The position numbers and the translations under genes are program-made. The notes under the pieces were generated by a model. The model saw nothing but the letters and a program-made list of their open reading frames with translations, made no database searches and was not told where the DNA came from. Shown here one piece after another: positions 38,010 through 46,522 of a stretch of 64,000 bases of DNA (position 1 is its first letter; each line of letters begins with the position of its first letter). Origin of the DNA: Flavobacterium keumense (lineage in GTDB: Bacteria; Bacteroidota; Bacteroidia; Flavobacteriales; Flavobacteriaceae); contig NZ_CP092332.1 of the NCBI RefSeq assembly GCF_029866485.1, forward strand, positions 1,922,001 through 1,986,000, read 5' to 3'.

Positions 38010-38243
38010 ATGAACAACGAACAATTTCAGAAAGACAAACTTCATTTAATTCATTGGATTACCCAAATTCAAGATCATACGTTGATTGAAAAAATTAAAT
38101 GTTTAATGAGTGCTTCTAATGAGAATTTACACCTCACTAAAGAACAAGAATTACTACTAGCAATAGAAAAAGGCAAAGAAATCAGCTCTCAAAAAAATGT
38201 CGATGAATTGAGTATCGATTCCAAAACTGACTATGAATTATAA
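38010..38243 (+). CDS. Small hypothetical protein, antitoxin-like
   Basis: A 77-aa charged, mostly helical protein with no signal peptide. Its plan, an N-terminal helix with KLHLIHWITQIQDHTLIEKI and then a low-complexity linker and KEQELLLAIEKGKEISS, resembles small Bacteroidetes antitoxins of RelE/ParE-type pairs. No toxin gene follows: a terminator starts two bases after the stop. It has its own promoter and terminator, so it is a genuine single-gene unit. Function is unknown. Confidence 0.65.
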   Translation: MNNEQFQKDKLHLIHWITQIQDHTLIEKIKCLMSASNENLHLTKEQELLLAIEKGKEISSQKNVDELSIDSKTDYEL

Positions 38244-38244
38244 A

Positions 38245-38270
38245 AAAAGGAGAGCTACTGCTCTCCTTTT
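38245..38270. terminator. Bidirectional intrinsic terminator
   Basis: A perfect 11-bp stem (AAAAGGAGAGC / GCTCTCCTTTT) with loop TACT lies between the convergent 77-aa gene and the DUF1080 gene. Confidence 0.92.
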
Positions 38271-38286
38271 AGTTTGTGATTATTTT

Positions 38287-39078
38287 TTATAATCTTCTTA
38301 ACCAAATGTTTCTGAATTGTGTTTTACAACCGTGATCTTGAAGCGAAATAACATCTTCACCATGAGCTTCTGGGTAATTGTGTAATCCCATATATAAAGT
38401 CAATCCATTTATTGTAGCGTTATTTTGAACCACAACTCCATTATGAAAAACAGTGATTCTAGCAGGCGCATCAATCAATCCATTCGCTTTAAAGCGAGGT
38501 GCAGTATAAATTACATCATATACATTCCATTCTAAAGGCGTTTTCATCGCATTAACCAAAGGCGGGTGATCCTTATAAATACTTCCTGCTTGACCATTAG
38601 CATAAGTTCTATTATTGTACGAGTCTAGTACTTGTAACTCGTATCGATTTTGAAAAAAAATACCACTATTACCTCTCATTTGTCCGCCGTCAACCACTTC
38701 ATCTGGAGCACTCCACTCGATGTGTAACTGACAATCTCCAAATTTCATTATAGTTTGAATGTCTCCTGATTCCGGAACTACTTCAAAATAATCATTATTT
38801 ACAATTTTCCATCCCGCAGGCTTACTATTGTCTTTTTTATTCACCCACTGATTTAAGTTTTTACCATCAAATAAGATAATTGCATCCGAAGGTGCATCCC
38901 CAATTTTCTTAGCGGGAGTAATTACTTTTACTTCTGGATTCCAAATTTCAGTCATTTCAGGTTTCATTGGCATTGGCGAAACCTCTGGAGGAGTGTTTAC
39001 AAAAGCGTGTTGTGCAAAAGACGCTGTAACTGAAAATACAGTTAGCAATACAGCGTTTTTAATTGTTTTAGTTTTCAT
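38287..39078 (-). CDS. Exported DUF1080 (3-keto-disaccharide hydrolase-like) protein
   Basis: A 263-aa protein with a signal peptide (MKTKTIKNAVLLTVFSVTASFAQ). The mature part is a beta-jelly-roll DUF1080 domain: AIILFDGKNLNQWVNKKD, GDCQLHIEWSAP, RGNSGIFFQNRYELQVLDSY, and C-terminal LQDHGCKTQFRNIWLRRL. Members hydrolyse 3-keto-disaccharides or bind glucans. No carbohydrate locus surrounds it, so the substrate is open. Confidence 0.9.
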   Translation of the reverse strand: MKTKTIKNAVLLTVFSVTASFAQHAFVNTPPEVSPMPMKPEMTEIWNPEVKVITPAKKIGDAPSDAIILFDGKNLNQWVNKKDNSKPAGWKIVNNDYFEVVPESGDIQTIMKFGDCQLHIEWSAPDEVVDGGQMRGNSGIFFQNRYELQVLDSYNNRTYANGQAGSIYKDHPPLVNAMKTPLEWNVYDVIYTAPRFKANGLIDAPARITVFHNGVVVQNNATINGLTLYMGLHNYPEAHGEDVISLQDHGCKTQFRNIWLRRL

Positions 39079-39275
39079 AGTTTTTTGTTAATTTGATAAA
39101 GTATAAAAGTAGTAAATTCGTTTTGACAAGCAAGTTAAAGCGAATTATTTTTTTAAGTAGTGGAAAATTCTGTTTGTCACTATTTTAGCTTAAGTAATTT
39201 CAAAAAATTATATTTATTTTAGCAAAGCAACGTTTTAAAAACTGTAAATTGCCCTTCGGTAATAGATAACGCTTT

Positions 39276-40832
39276 ATGGAAGACATTATAAAAATACTTT
39301 GGGTAGATGATGAAATCGACCTATTAAAACCACACATTTTATTTCTTGAAAAGAAAAATTACAGTGTTACAACTTGTAATAACGGTTTGGACGCTATTGC
39401 TATTTTTGAAAAAAATAATTTTGATATTGTGTTTTTGGACGAAAATATGCCAGGAATGAGTGGATTAGAAACGCTTTCAGAAATGAAAGAAAAAAAATCA
39501 TCCGTGCCTATGATTATGATTACCAAAAGCGAGGAAGAATACATTATGGAAGAAGCCATTGGTTCTAAAATTGCCGACTATTTAATAAAGCCCGTAAATC
39601 CGAATCAAATCCTGTTAAGTTTAAAAAAGAATCTAGACCACTCTCGTTTAATTTCTCAAAAAACCACTTTAGATTATCAAAAAGAATTTAGAAAGATCAC
39701 CATGGAAATGGCTACCGTAAATTCTTTTGAAGATTGGATTGAATTGTATAAAAAATTGATTTTTTGGGAATTACAGCTCGAAAACATCAATGATATTGGA
39801 ATGAGTTCCATCTTGGAATCTCAAAAAATAGAGGCTAATTCTCAATTTGGAAAATTTATCGAACGAAATTATGAATCTTGGTTTGAACCAAAAGCCAATC
39901 GTCCTGTTTTATCCCATACTTTGTTTAAAGAATTAGTTGTTCCAGAAATTACAAAAAAAGACAAACCCGTACTTTTTATTGTTATTGATAACCTGCGTTA
40001 CGATCAATGGGAAGTTATAGAGAATGCTGTAAGTAATCATTATAAATTAGAAAAAGAAATACCTTATTATGCTATTTTGCCCACAGCAACTCAATATGCT
40101 CGAAATGCTATTTTTTCAGGTTTATTGCCTTTAGAAATGGAAAAACAATTTCCAGAATATTGGAAAAATGATACTGACGAAGGAGGAAAAAATATGTTTG
40201 AAGCCGAGTTTTTAACTGCACAGTTAAAACGTCTCGGATTGAACATCAAACAGGATTATTTTAAAATTACTAATCTGGCCAGCGGACGTAAATTAGTAGA
40301 AAGTTTCAAATCGTTAAAAAATAATGATTTAGTTACAATTGTCTATAATTTCGTCGATATGCTTTCTCATGCTAAAACTGAAATGGAGGTAATTAAAGAA
40401 TTAGCTCCTGACGATAAAGCGTATCGATCTCTAACCTTAAGTTGGTTCAAAAATTCACCTCTTTTAGGTATGATTCAACAAGCACAAAAAATGGGATTTA
40501 AGTTAATAATTACCACAGACCACGGCACTATTAATGTTAAAAATCCTTCAAAAGTAGTGGGAGACAAAAATACGAGCTTGAATTTACGCTACAAAACAGG
40601 TCGAAGCCTTACCTACGAAAACAAAGATGTTTACGCTGTAAAAGATCCTAAAAAAATAGGATTGCCTAGCATCAATATGAGTAGTTCTTATATTTTTGCA
40701 AAAAATGATTTGTTTTTGGCGTATGTCAATAACTTCAATCATTATGTTAGTTATTATAAAAATACGTACCAGCATGGAGGCATTTCGTTAGAAGAAATGA
40801 TTGTCCCTTTTTTGGTTTTTAATCCCCGATAA
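39276..40832 (+). CDS. porX: PorX, response regulator with PglZ/alkaline-phosphatase output domain (T9SS regulator)
   Basis: A 518-aa two-part regulator. The receiver (1-120) has D11-D12, phospho-acceptor D55 in IVFLDENMPGMSG, and a conserved Lys in YLIKPVNP. A helical linker follows, then an alkaline-phosphatase-superfamily (PglZ) domain with LFIVIDNLRYDQW, LPTATQYARNAIFSG and TDHGTI. PorX acts with PorY and a sigma factor to control type IX secretion genes, and its output domain cleaves phosphodiester nucleotides in studied homologues. porY is not in this window. Its stop abuts the tsaE ATG directly. Confidence 0.95.
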   Translation: MEDIIKILWVDDEIDLLKPHILFLEKKNYSVTTCNNGLDAIAIFEKNNFDIVFLDENMPGMSGLETLSEMKEKKSSVPMIMITKSEEEYIMEEAIGSKIADYLIKPVNPNQILLSLKKNLDHSRLISQKTTLDYQKEFRKITMEMATVNSFEDWIELYKKLIFWELQLENINDIGMSSILESQKIEANSQFGKFIERNYESWFEPKANRPVLSHTLFKELVVPEITKKDKPVLFIVIDNLRYDQWEVIENAVSNHYKLEKEIPYYAILPTATQYARNAIFSGLLPLEMEKQFPEYWKNDTDEGGKNMFEAEFLTAQLKRLGLNIKQDYFKITNLASGRKLVESFKSLKNNDLVTIVYNFVDMLSHAKTEMEVIKELAPDDKAYRSLTLSWFKNSPLLGMIQQAQKMGFKLIITTDHGTINVKNPSKVVGDKNTSLNLRYKTGRSLTYENKDVYAVKDPKKIGLPSINMSSSYIFAKNDLFLAYVNNFNHYVSYYKNTYQHGGISLEEMIVPFLVFNPR

Positions 40833-41246
40833 ATGGAAATAGTATTTACCATAGACAAACTTGAATTGGTTGCCCAACAAATCATTGCCCAACAACCAAA
40901 TAAAGTGATCCTTTTTAATGGAGAAATGGGTGTTGGAAAAACGACTTTAATTAAACAATTATGCAAAGAGCTTGGAGTATTAGACGCAACAAGTAGTCCA
41001 ACTTTTTCTTTAGTTAATGAATACGAAACTACTGCTAATCAAATTGTTTACCATTTTGATTTTTATCGGTTGAAAAATGAAATGGAAGCTTTGGATATGG
41101 GAGCCGATGATTATTTTTATTCGGAAAATTGGTGTTTTATCGAATGGGCAGAAAAAATTCCAAACCTTATTCCAGAACATCATTCGGTGATAACTATTGA
41201 ATTACTTCCTGACGGAAAACGTCATTTAAAGTTAATCCATTTGTAA
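40833..41246 (+). CDS. tsaE: tRNA t6A biosynthesis ATPase TsaE
   Basis: TsaE is the ATPase partner of TsaB/TsaD in threonylcarbamoyl transfer to A37 of tRNA. The 137-aa protein has Walker A GEMGVGKTTL (about 29-38), SPTFSLVNEY (switch-like) and the C-terminal FIEWAEKIPNLIPE. It begins at the base after the porX stop, so the two are co-transcribed. A Sua5-type gene for the preceding t6A step is at 53187-53807. Confidence 0.96.
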   Translation: MEIVFTIDKLELVAQQIIAQQPNKVILFNGEMGVGKTTLIKQLCKELGVLDATSSPTFSLVNEYETTANQIVYHFDFYRLKNEMEALDMGADDYFYSENWCFIEWAEKIPNLIPEHHSVITIELLPDGKRHLKLIHL

Positions 41247-41300
41247 TCATTCAGATGTAGAAAAAAATACGTAAATTGTACCTCTTAATTTGAATCAACA

Positions 41301-42494
41301 ATGTCGCTATCACCTTTTACTAAAGAACAATTATTGCCTCAGGAAGAGAAACTCGAAATTGCAAAGCAAAAAAGCGAACTTTTTATTGGTATTCCAAAAG
41401 AAACCAGTCATCAAGAACGCCGAATTTGCTTGACACCTGACGCTGTGAATTCATTGACTTGCCATGGACATCGTGTGATGATTGAGTCAGGTGCTGGTGA
41501 AAGTTCGAGTTATTCTGACAAGGAATATTCCGATGCTGGAGCCGAGATAACTCAAGATCCAAAAAGAGTATTTGGTTGCCCGATGATTCTAAAAGTAGAA
41601 CCAGCAAGTTTGCCAGAGATCGAAATGATGAATCAAAATACTATTGTCATTTCGGCCATTCAGATTAAGACCAGAAAAAAAGAATATTTTGAAGCTTTGG
41701 CAAAGAAAAAAATAACCGCTTTGGCTTTCGAATACATTAAAGATGAAGATGGTACGTATCCTGCAGTCAAATCCTTAAGCGAAATTGCTGGAACAGCATC
41801 GGTATTAATTGCAGCTGAATTGATGATTACCAATCAATTTGGAAAAGGCTTACTATTTGGCAATATAACGGGGGTTCCTCCTACAGATGTGGTTATTTTA
41901 GGTGCTGGAACAGTGGGCGAATTTGCTGCAAAAACTGCTATTGGGCTGGGTGCTAATGTCAAAGTTTTTGATAATTCAATTACCAAATTACGTCGTTTGC
42001 AAAACAATTTAAACCAACGTATTTTCACTTCTACAATTCAGCCTAAATCATTGCTAAAAGCATTAAGACGTTGCGATGTGGCTATTGGCGCTATGCGCGG
42101 CATAGAACGTTGTCCTGTAGTAGTAACCGAAACCATGGTGGAACACATGAAAAAAGGCGCTGTCATAGTAGATGTCAGTATTGATACAGGAGGCTGTTTT
42201 GAAACTTCAGAGGTAACCACTCACGAAAAACCAACCTTTATCAAAAACAATGTGGTGCATTATTGTGTTCCCAACATCCCTTCTCGCTATTCAAAAACCG
42301 CTTCACTATCCATCAGTAATATTATTACGCCTTATTTGATGCAAATTGCCGAAGATGGGGGTATCGAAAGTGCCATTCGTTGTAACAAAGGATTAAAAAA
42401 CGGTGTATATATGTACCACGGAATATTGACCAACAAAGCTATTAGCGATTGGTTTGGCCTACCAGATAGCGATATTAATTTAATTGTTTTTTAA
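41301..42494 (+). CDS. ald: Alanine dehydrogenase family protein
   Basis: A 397-aa member of the alanine dehydrogenase / NAD(P) transhydrogenase alpha-type family. The N-terminal substrate domain has GIPKETSHQERRICLTPDAV and the NAD domain has VVILGAGTVGEFAAKTAIGLGANV. The block GAVIVDVSIDTGGCFETS and NIPSRYSKTASLSISN are typical of alanine dehydrogenase. It interconverts alanine and pyruvate. It is 25-30 residues longer at the N-terminus than classic enzymes, as seen in this phylum. Confidence 0.88.
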   Translation: MSLSPFTKEQLLPQEEKLEIAKQKSELFIGIPKETSHQERRICLTPDAVNSLTCHGHRVMIESGAGESSSYSDKEYSDAGAEITQDPKRVFGCPMILKVEPASLPEIEMMNQNTIVISAIQIKTRKKEYFEALAKKKITALAFEYIKDEDGTYPAVKSLSEIAGTASVLIAAELMITNQFGKGLLFGNITGVPPTDVVILGAGTVGEFAAKTAIGLGANVKVFDNSITKLRRLQNNLNQRIFTSTIQPKSLLKALRRCDVAIGAMRGIERCPVVVTETMVEHMKKGAVIVDVSIDTGGCFETSEVTTHEKPTFIKNNVVHYCVPNIPSRYSKTASLSISNIITPYLMQIAEDGGIESAIRCNKGLKNGVYMYHGILTNKAISDWFGLPDSDINLIVF

Positions 42495-42515
42495 ATTAAG
42501 TTTCCTTTACCTTTG
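42484..42515 (+). promoter_or_regulatory. Promoter of the DUF4258 gene
   Basis: TTG (42484-42486), a 21-base spacer and TACCTTTG (42508-42515) match the Bacteroidetes consensus; the TTG overlaps the last codons of the alanine dehydrogenase gene. Confidence 0.6.
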
Positions 42516-42530
42516 CTAAAAATTTAGTGT

Positions 42531-42905
42531 ATGAAATTCTTTCAACGTTTTGCGTATTATTTTGTGGGCCTTATTATGGGGCTGTTCTTCGTTTCAATGG
42601 TGTTTAGCGGAAAAGATACCCGTTGTAATTATTTCCCAAATGCACGCGTTTTAAATGATTTAAGAAACAAACCATTTAATTATTCTCCAAAGGCAACTCA
42701 AATTCTAGCACAACCTTGGATTGATACTACCGATATTAGAAACACATTACAATATGGCGATATCGATTTTGACCAAAGTAATATTGCTGTGGGAAAAGGA
42801 AAAAAATATGTTATTGAAGGCAAAACAGTAAAAAATCAAGAAATCATACTTACTATAACCAACTATTCTGATAAAGTAGTTTTAGAGGATATAGCTAAAA
42901 AGTAA
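42531..42905 (+). CDS. DUF4258 membrane-anchored protein
   Basis: A 124-aa protein with one N-terminal membrane helix (about 8-26, AYYFVGLIMGLFFVSMVF) and a small alpha+beta domain of the DUF4258 type: IRNTLQYGDIDFDQSNIAVGKGKKYVIEG, split here by the usual loop, and EIILTITNYSDKVVLEDI. The role is unknown. It converges directly on ung, with no base between the stop codons. Confidence 0.8.
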   Translation: MKFFQRFAYYFVGLIMGLFFVSMVFSGKDTRCNYFPNARVLNDLRNKPFNYSPKATQILAQPWIDTTDIRNTLQYGDIDFDQSNIAVGKGKKYVIEGKTVKNQEIILTITNYSDKVVLEDIAKK

Positions 42906-43583
42906 TTATTGATTCAGCCAATTTATTGGTTTCAGGCCTTTAGATTCTAAATACGCATTGGTTTTACTAAAATGCTTATTCCCAAACCATTTTCCTTGAT
43001 TGGCACTCATAGGCGATGGATGTCCGGATTCTAAAACCAAATGTTTTTCTCGGTTTATCTTAGCTCCTTTTTTGTGAGCAAAACTGCCCCAAAGTAAAAA
43101 AACGACATGTTCTTTTTCATCCGATATTTTTTGAATCACGGCATCTGTAAATTGACCCCATTGCAAATGTTTATGACTATTCGGCAAGTCCTCTCTAACG
43201 GTCAATCCAGCATTCAATAACAAAACGCCTTGATTAGCCCACGACTCCAAATTCCCAGAATTAGGTATAAATATATTACCCAAATCATCTACTAATTCCC
43301 TGTAAATATTACGCAAAGAAGGTGGAATTTTTATACCATCATTGACTGAAAAACACAAGCCATTCGCCTCTCCTTTTCCGTGATAAGGATCTTGACCAAT
43401 GATCACTACTTTGGTATGTGAAAAACTACACTGTTCAAAAGCAGAAAAAATCAAATCTTTAGGAGGGTAACAGGTGTGATTTTGATACTCCAAATCCACT
43501 ATTCCTAGTAATTCACTGAAATAGGGTTGCTGAATTTCTTCTGCTAAAATAGCTCGCCATTTTGAATTCAATTGGAGTTGCAT
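42906..43583 (-). CDS. ung: Uracil-DNA glycosylase
   Basis: Ung removes uracil from DNA at the start of base excision repair. The 225-aa protein has the catalytic water-activating motif VIIGQDPYHGKGEANGLCFSV and the DNA-intercalation loop GHPSPMSANQGKWFGNKHFSKTN, with the catalytic His. LLLNAGLTVR and VVFLLWG are also conserved. Length is normal for family 1. Confidence 0.98.
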   Translation of the reverse strand: MQLQLNSKWRAILAEEIQQPYFSELLGIVDLEYQNHTCYPPKDLIFSAFEQCSFSHTKVVIIGQDPYHGKGEANGLCFSVNDGIKIPPSLRNIYRELVDDLGNIFIPNSGNLESWANQGVLLLNAGLTVREDLPNSHKHLQWGQFTDAVIQKISDEKEHVVFLLWGSFAHKKGAKINREKHLVLESGHPSPMSANQGKWFGNKHFSKTNAYLESKGLKPINWLNQ

Positions 43584-43676
43584 AGTACTAATTATAAGTG
43601 GGCATAAAATTATACTTTTTCTTCAAGAAACTCTTCTTAAACTTTGTAACTTTGCTCCTTAGCAACAAATTAATCA

Positions 43677-45842
43677 ATGATATCCATTACCGAAAAGACC
43701 TTACAAGATTTACAATTTCCTACCGTTTTAGAAACGATATCGGCTATTTGTAATACTGATATTGGAAAAGAGAAAGCACTTGAAATCACGCCTTTCAAAG
43801 ACAAAGAAAGCTTAATGGAGGCTTTGTTACAAACCTCGGAGTATGTGTCGTCTTTTCAAAATAATAATGCGATACCCAATCACGGATTTGACGCTATCAC
43901 TCACGAAATTAAATTTTTAGCTATTGAGGATAGTTTTTTGGAAGTGGGTAGTTTTAGAAAAATTGCCAACTTATCCAGTACTGTTAATTTCTTGCTGAAT
44001 TTCTTGAGAAAATTCCACGATTATTATCCCAATTTAAATAATAGGGCCTCAAGAGTAGCATTCACCAAAGATATCATTACAATGGTCGATGAAGTAGTCG
44101 ATAAATACGGAGAAATTAAAGATAATGCTTCGCCTGATTTATTGAACATTCGTAGAGATATGAATGTGGTTCGTGGAAAAGTCAATCAAAGTTTTGGAGT
44201 GGCTTTAACGCAATACAATTCACTAGGTTATTTGGATGAAATTAAAGAAAGTTTTGTTCAAAATCGTCGTGTTTTAGCCGTTTTAGCAATGTATCGTCGT
44301 AAAGTAAAAGGATCGATTTTAGGAAGTTCCAAGACAGGAAGTATTGCCTATATCGAACCCGAAACTACCTTAAAATATTCGCGTGAATTAAGCAATTTAG
44401 AATACGAAGAAAAGGAAGAAATTACTCGGATTTTAAAACAATTATCGAATAAAATTCGGCCGTATTTGGATTTACTTATCGAATACCAAAATTTCTTAAG
44501 TGATGTTGATGTTATTGCTGCCAAAGCAAAATATGCCAACAAAATCAATGCGATTTTACCAACAATAACCGATGAACGTCGCTTGTATTTCAGAGATGCC
44601 TTCCATCCTATTTTGTATTTGACTAATGCAGAAAAAAACGAAATAACGTATCCGCAAACTATCGAATTGCAACAAGAAAACCGAATCATCGTCATTTCGG
44701 GACCGAATGCGGGAGGAAAAACTATTTCTTTAAAAACGGTTGGTTTATTGCAATTAATGCTCCAATCGGGAATGTTGATTCCGGTTCACGAACGCAGCGA
44801 AACCTTCTTGTTTGATAGAATTTTAACTGACATTGGTGACAACCAATCGATAGAAAATCATTTAAGCACGTACAGCTATCGCTTAAAAAACATGAATTAT
44901 TTCTTGAAAAAATGCAACAAAAATACGATGTTTTTGATAGACGAATTTGGTACCGGTTCGGATCCAGAATTAGGAGGAGCATTGGCAGAAATTTTCTTGG
45001 AAGAATTCTATCATCGTGAAGCTTTTGGAATCATTACAACCCACTATTCTAATTTAAAAATTTTGGCTAACGAATTGCCATTTGCTACCAATGCCAACAT
45101 GCTTTTTGATGAAAAATCATTAGAGCCTATGTATAAATTGGTTTTAGGTCAAGCGGGAAGTTCATTTACTTTTGAAGTAGCTCAAAAAAATGGGATTCCG
45201 TATGGCTTAATTAATCGTGCTAAAAAGAAAATTGAAGTAGGTAAAGTACGTTTTGATAAAACTATTGCCACACTTCAAAAAGAACGCTCTAAATTAGAAA
45301 AAACGTCCTTAACACTGAAAGAAGAAGAAACCAAAGCGCGTGAGGAAAGTAAAAAAATGGAGACTATCAATCTCAAAATCAAACAAAAATTAGAGAGTTA
45401 TCAGGAATTGTACGATAGCAATCAAAAGACAATCTACATTGGCCAAAAAATTGAAGATATAGCCGAGAAATATTTCAATAATAAAAATAAGAAAGAGCTA
45501 ATTGGTGAATTTTTAAAGATTGTTGAAATAGAAAATTCCAAACGTAAAAAAGCAACTGCAAAAGAAACTAAGGTAATTGCTGAAAAGAAAAAAGAAATAA
45601 TTAAAGAAGTGACTGTTCAGGTAGAAGAAATTCGTGCCGAGAAAAAAGCTAAAAAAGTAAAAGTCGTAATCGAAAAACCACGACCAATTCTTAAAGTGGG
45701 CGATCGTGTCCGAATGATTGACGGAAAAGCCGTGGGAAGTATTGATAGTATTGAGAAAAACAAAGCTACTGTCAATTACGGATTATTTACCTCCAAGGTA
45801 AGTTTAGATGAATTAGAATTAGTTGAAGCTGTAAAAAAATAA
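43677..45842 (+). CDS. mutS2: MutS2-type DNA-binding ATPase lacking an Smr domain
   Basis: A 721-aa protein with MutS-like lever and clamp helices (about 1-310) and an ABC ATPase: Walker A ISGPNAGGKTISLK, signature-region block STYSYRLKNMNYFL, Walker B TMFLIDEFGTGSDPELGG and ITTHYSNLK. A long coiled coil follows (about 520-650) and then a KOW-like end (LKVGDRVRMIDGKAVGSIDSI). Classic MutS2 ends in an Smr nuclease domain; that is absent here. Homologues act in recombination control or rescue of collided ribosomes. A TAACTTTG -7 element lies at 43647-43654. Confidence 0.92.
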   Translation: MISITEKTLQDLQFPTVLETISAICNTDIGKEKALEITPFKDKESLMEALLQTSEYVSSFQNNNAIPNHGFDAITHEIKFLAIEDSFLEVGSFRKIANLSSTVNFLLNFLRKFHDYYPNLNNRASRVAFTKDIITMVDEVVDKYGEIKDNASPDLLNIRRDMNVVRGKVNQSFGVALTQYNSLGYLDEIKESFVQNRRVLAVLAMYRRKVKGSILGSSKTGSIAYIEPETTLKYSRELSNLEYEEKEEITRILKQLSNKIRPYLDLLIEYQNFLSDVDVIAAKAKYANKINAILPTITDERRLYFRDAFHPILYLTNAEKNEITYPQTIELQQENRIIVISGPNAGGKTISLKTVGLLQLMLQSGMLIPVHERSETFLFDRILTDIGDNQSIENHLSTYSYRLKNMNYFLKKCNKNTMFLIDEFGTGSDPELGGALAEIFLEEFYHREAFGIITTHYSNLKILANELPFATNANMLFDEKSLEPMYKLVLGQAGSSFTFEVAQKNGIPYGLINRAKKKIEVGKVRFDKTIATLQKERSKLEKTSLTLKEEETKAREESKKMETINLKIKQKLESYQELYDSNQKTIYIGQKIEDIAEKYFNNKNKKELIGEFLKIVEIENSKRKKATAKETKVIAEKKKEIIKEVTVQVEEIRAEKKAKKVKVVIEKPRPILKVGDRVRMIDGKAVGSIDSIEKNKATVNYGLFTSKVSLDELELVEAVKK

Positions 45843-45843
45843 A

Positions 45844-46260
45844 ATGCAAAACCTCCCTCAACATAAAAAAATCATTTTGTTTGACGGACTTTGCAACTTG
45901 TGTGCTACCTCGGTGCAATTCATTATCAAAAGAGATAAAAAAGACATTTTTCGGTTTGTCTCTTTACAATCGGATTTGGGACAAGAATTACTTCAACAGC
46001 TTCCAATTTCCGAACAAAAAATAGATAGTATTATTCTATATGAATCAAATAAAGCCTATTATTACAAATCAGAAGCTGTTTTTGAAATTGTAAAAAGTAT
46101 TGGAGGATTTTTTTATTGTTTACTCATTTTTAAATGGCTTCCAACAGCTGTAACGAATACTATTTATGATTACGTAGCCAGAAATCGCTACAGATGGTGG
46201 GGTAAAAAAGAGCATTGTTTAGTTCCTACAAAAGGCCTGCAATCTAAATTTTTAGAATAA
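45844..46260 (+). CDS. Thiol-disulfide oxidoreductase-like DCC family protein
   Basis: A 138-aa protein of the DCC family. The N-terminal motif ILFDGLCNLC (DxxCxxC) gives the family its name, and the C-terminal part has WLPTAVTNTIYDYVARNRYRWWG. One hydrophobic stretch (about 84-100) may be membrane-associated. It starts two bases after the mutS2 stop and is likely co-transcribed. The biochemical role is not established. Confidence 0.9.
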   Translation: MQNLPQHKKIILFDGLCNLCATSVQFIIKRDKKDIFRFVSLQSDLGQELLQQLPISEQKIDSIILYESNKAYYYKSEAVFEIVKSIGGFFYCLLIFKWLPTAVTNTIYDYVARNRYRWWGKKEHCLVPTKGLQSKFLE

Positions 46261-46336
46261 ATTGTCTTATATGACAAATGTCATAAAATAACCTGTTATA
46301 TCGAATTAAATTTGGCTTATCTTAAAAGTCTTAATT

Positions 46337-46462
46337 ATGAGAAATTTACCATTATACTCTTGGGCAAACGGTTCCTTTATTATGATAGTTGTTTTTGGTT
46401 TGGTAATACTAGGGTTAGTTGGAGCCGTGCTAATAATGATGAATTCTGGTAAAAAGAAATAA
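46337..46462 (+). CDS. 41-aa single-helix membrane protein
   Basis: A short frame beginning MRNLPLYSWANGSFIM continues through a hydrophobic helix (about 14-36) to a basic end, NSGKKK. The helix, positive-inside tail and the strong terminator placed right after its stop (46471-46502) support a real gene. It is too short for usual gene calling. I recall similar tiny proteins in flavobacteria but cannot name a function. Confidence 0.7.
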   Translation: MRNLPLYSWANGSFIMIVVFGLVILGLVGAVLIMMNSGKKK

Positions 46463-46470
46463 AGAGGTAA

Positions 46471-46502
46471 AAAAAGAGGATATTGTGTGATATCCTCTTT
46501 TT
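46471..46502. terminator. Bidirectional intrinsic terminator
   Basis: A perfect 13-bp stem (AAAAAGAGGATAT / ATATCCTCTTTTT) with a 6-base loop separates the small membrane protein gene from convergent ettA. Confidence 0.93.
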
Positions 46503-46522
46503 ATTTATTGAAATTAAAAGTA

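Noticed and set aside
39079..39275. Riboswitch or small RNA upstream of porX
   Set aside because: The region is AT-rich without a stable stem or terminator; only a CTTAAGT half-site resembling the regulator box is present, and one half alone is not convincing.
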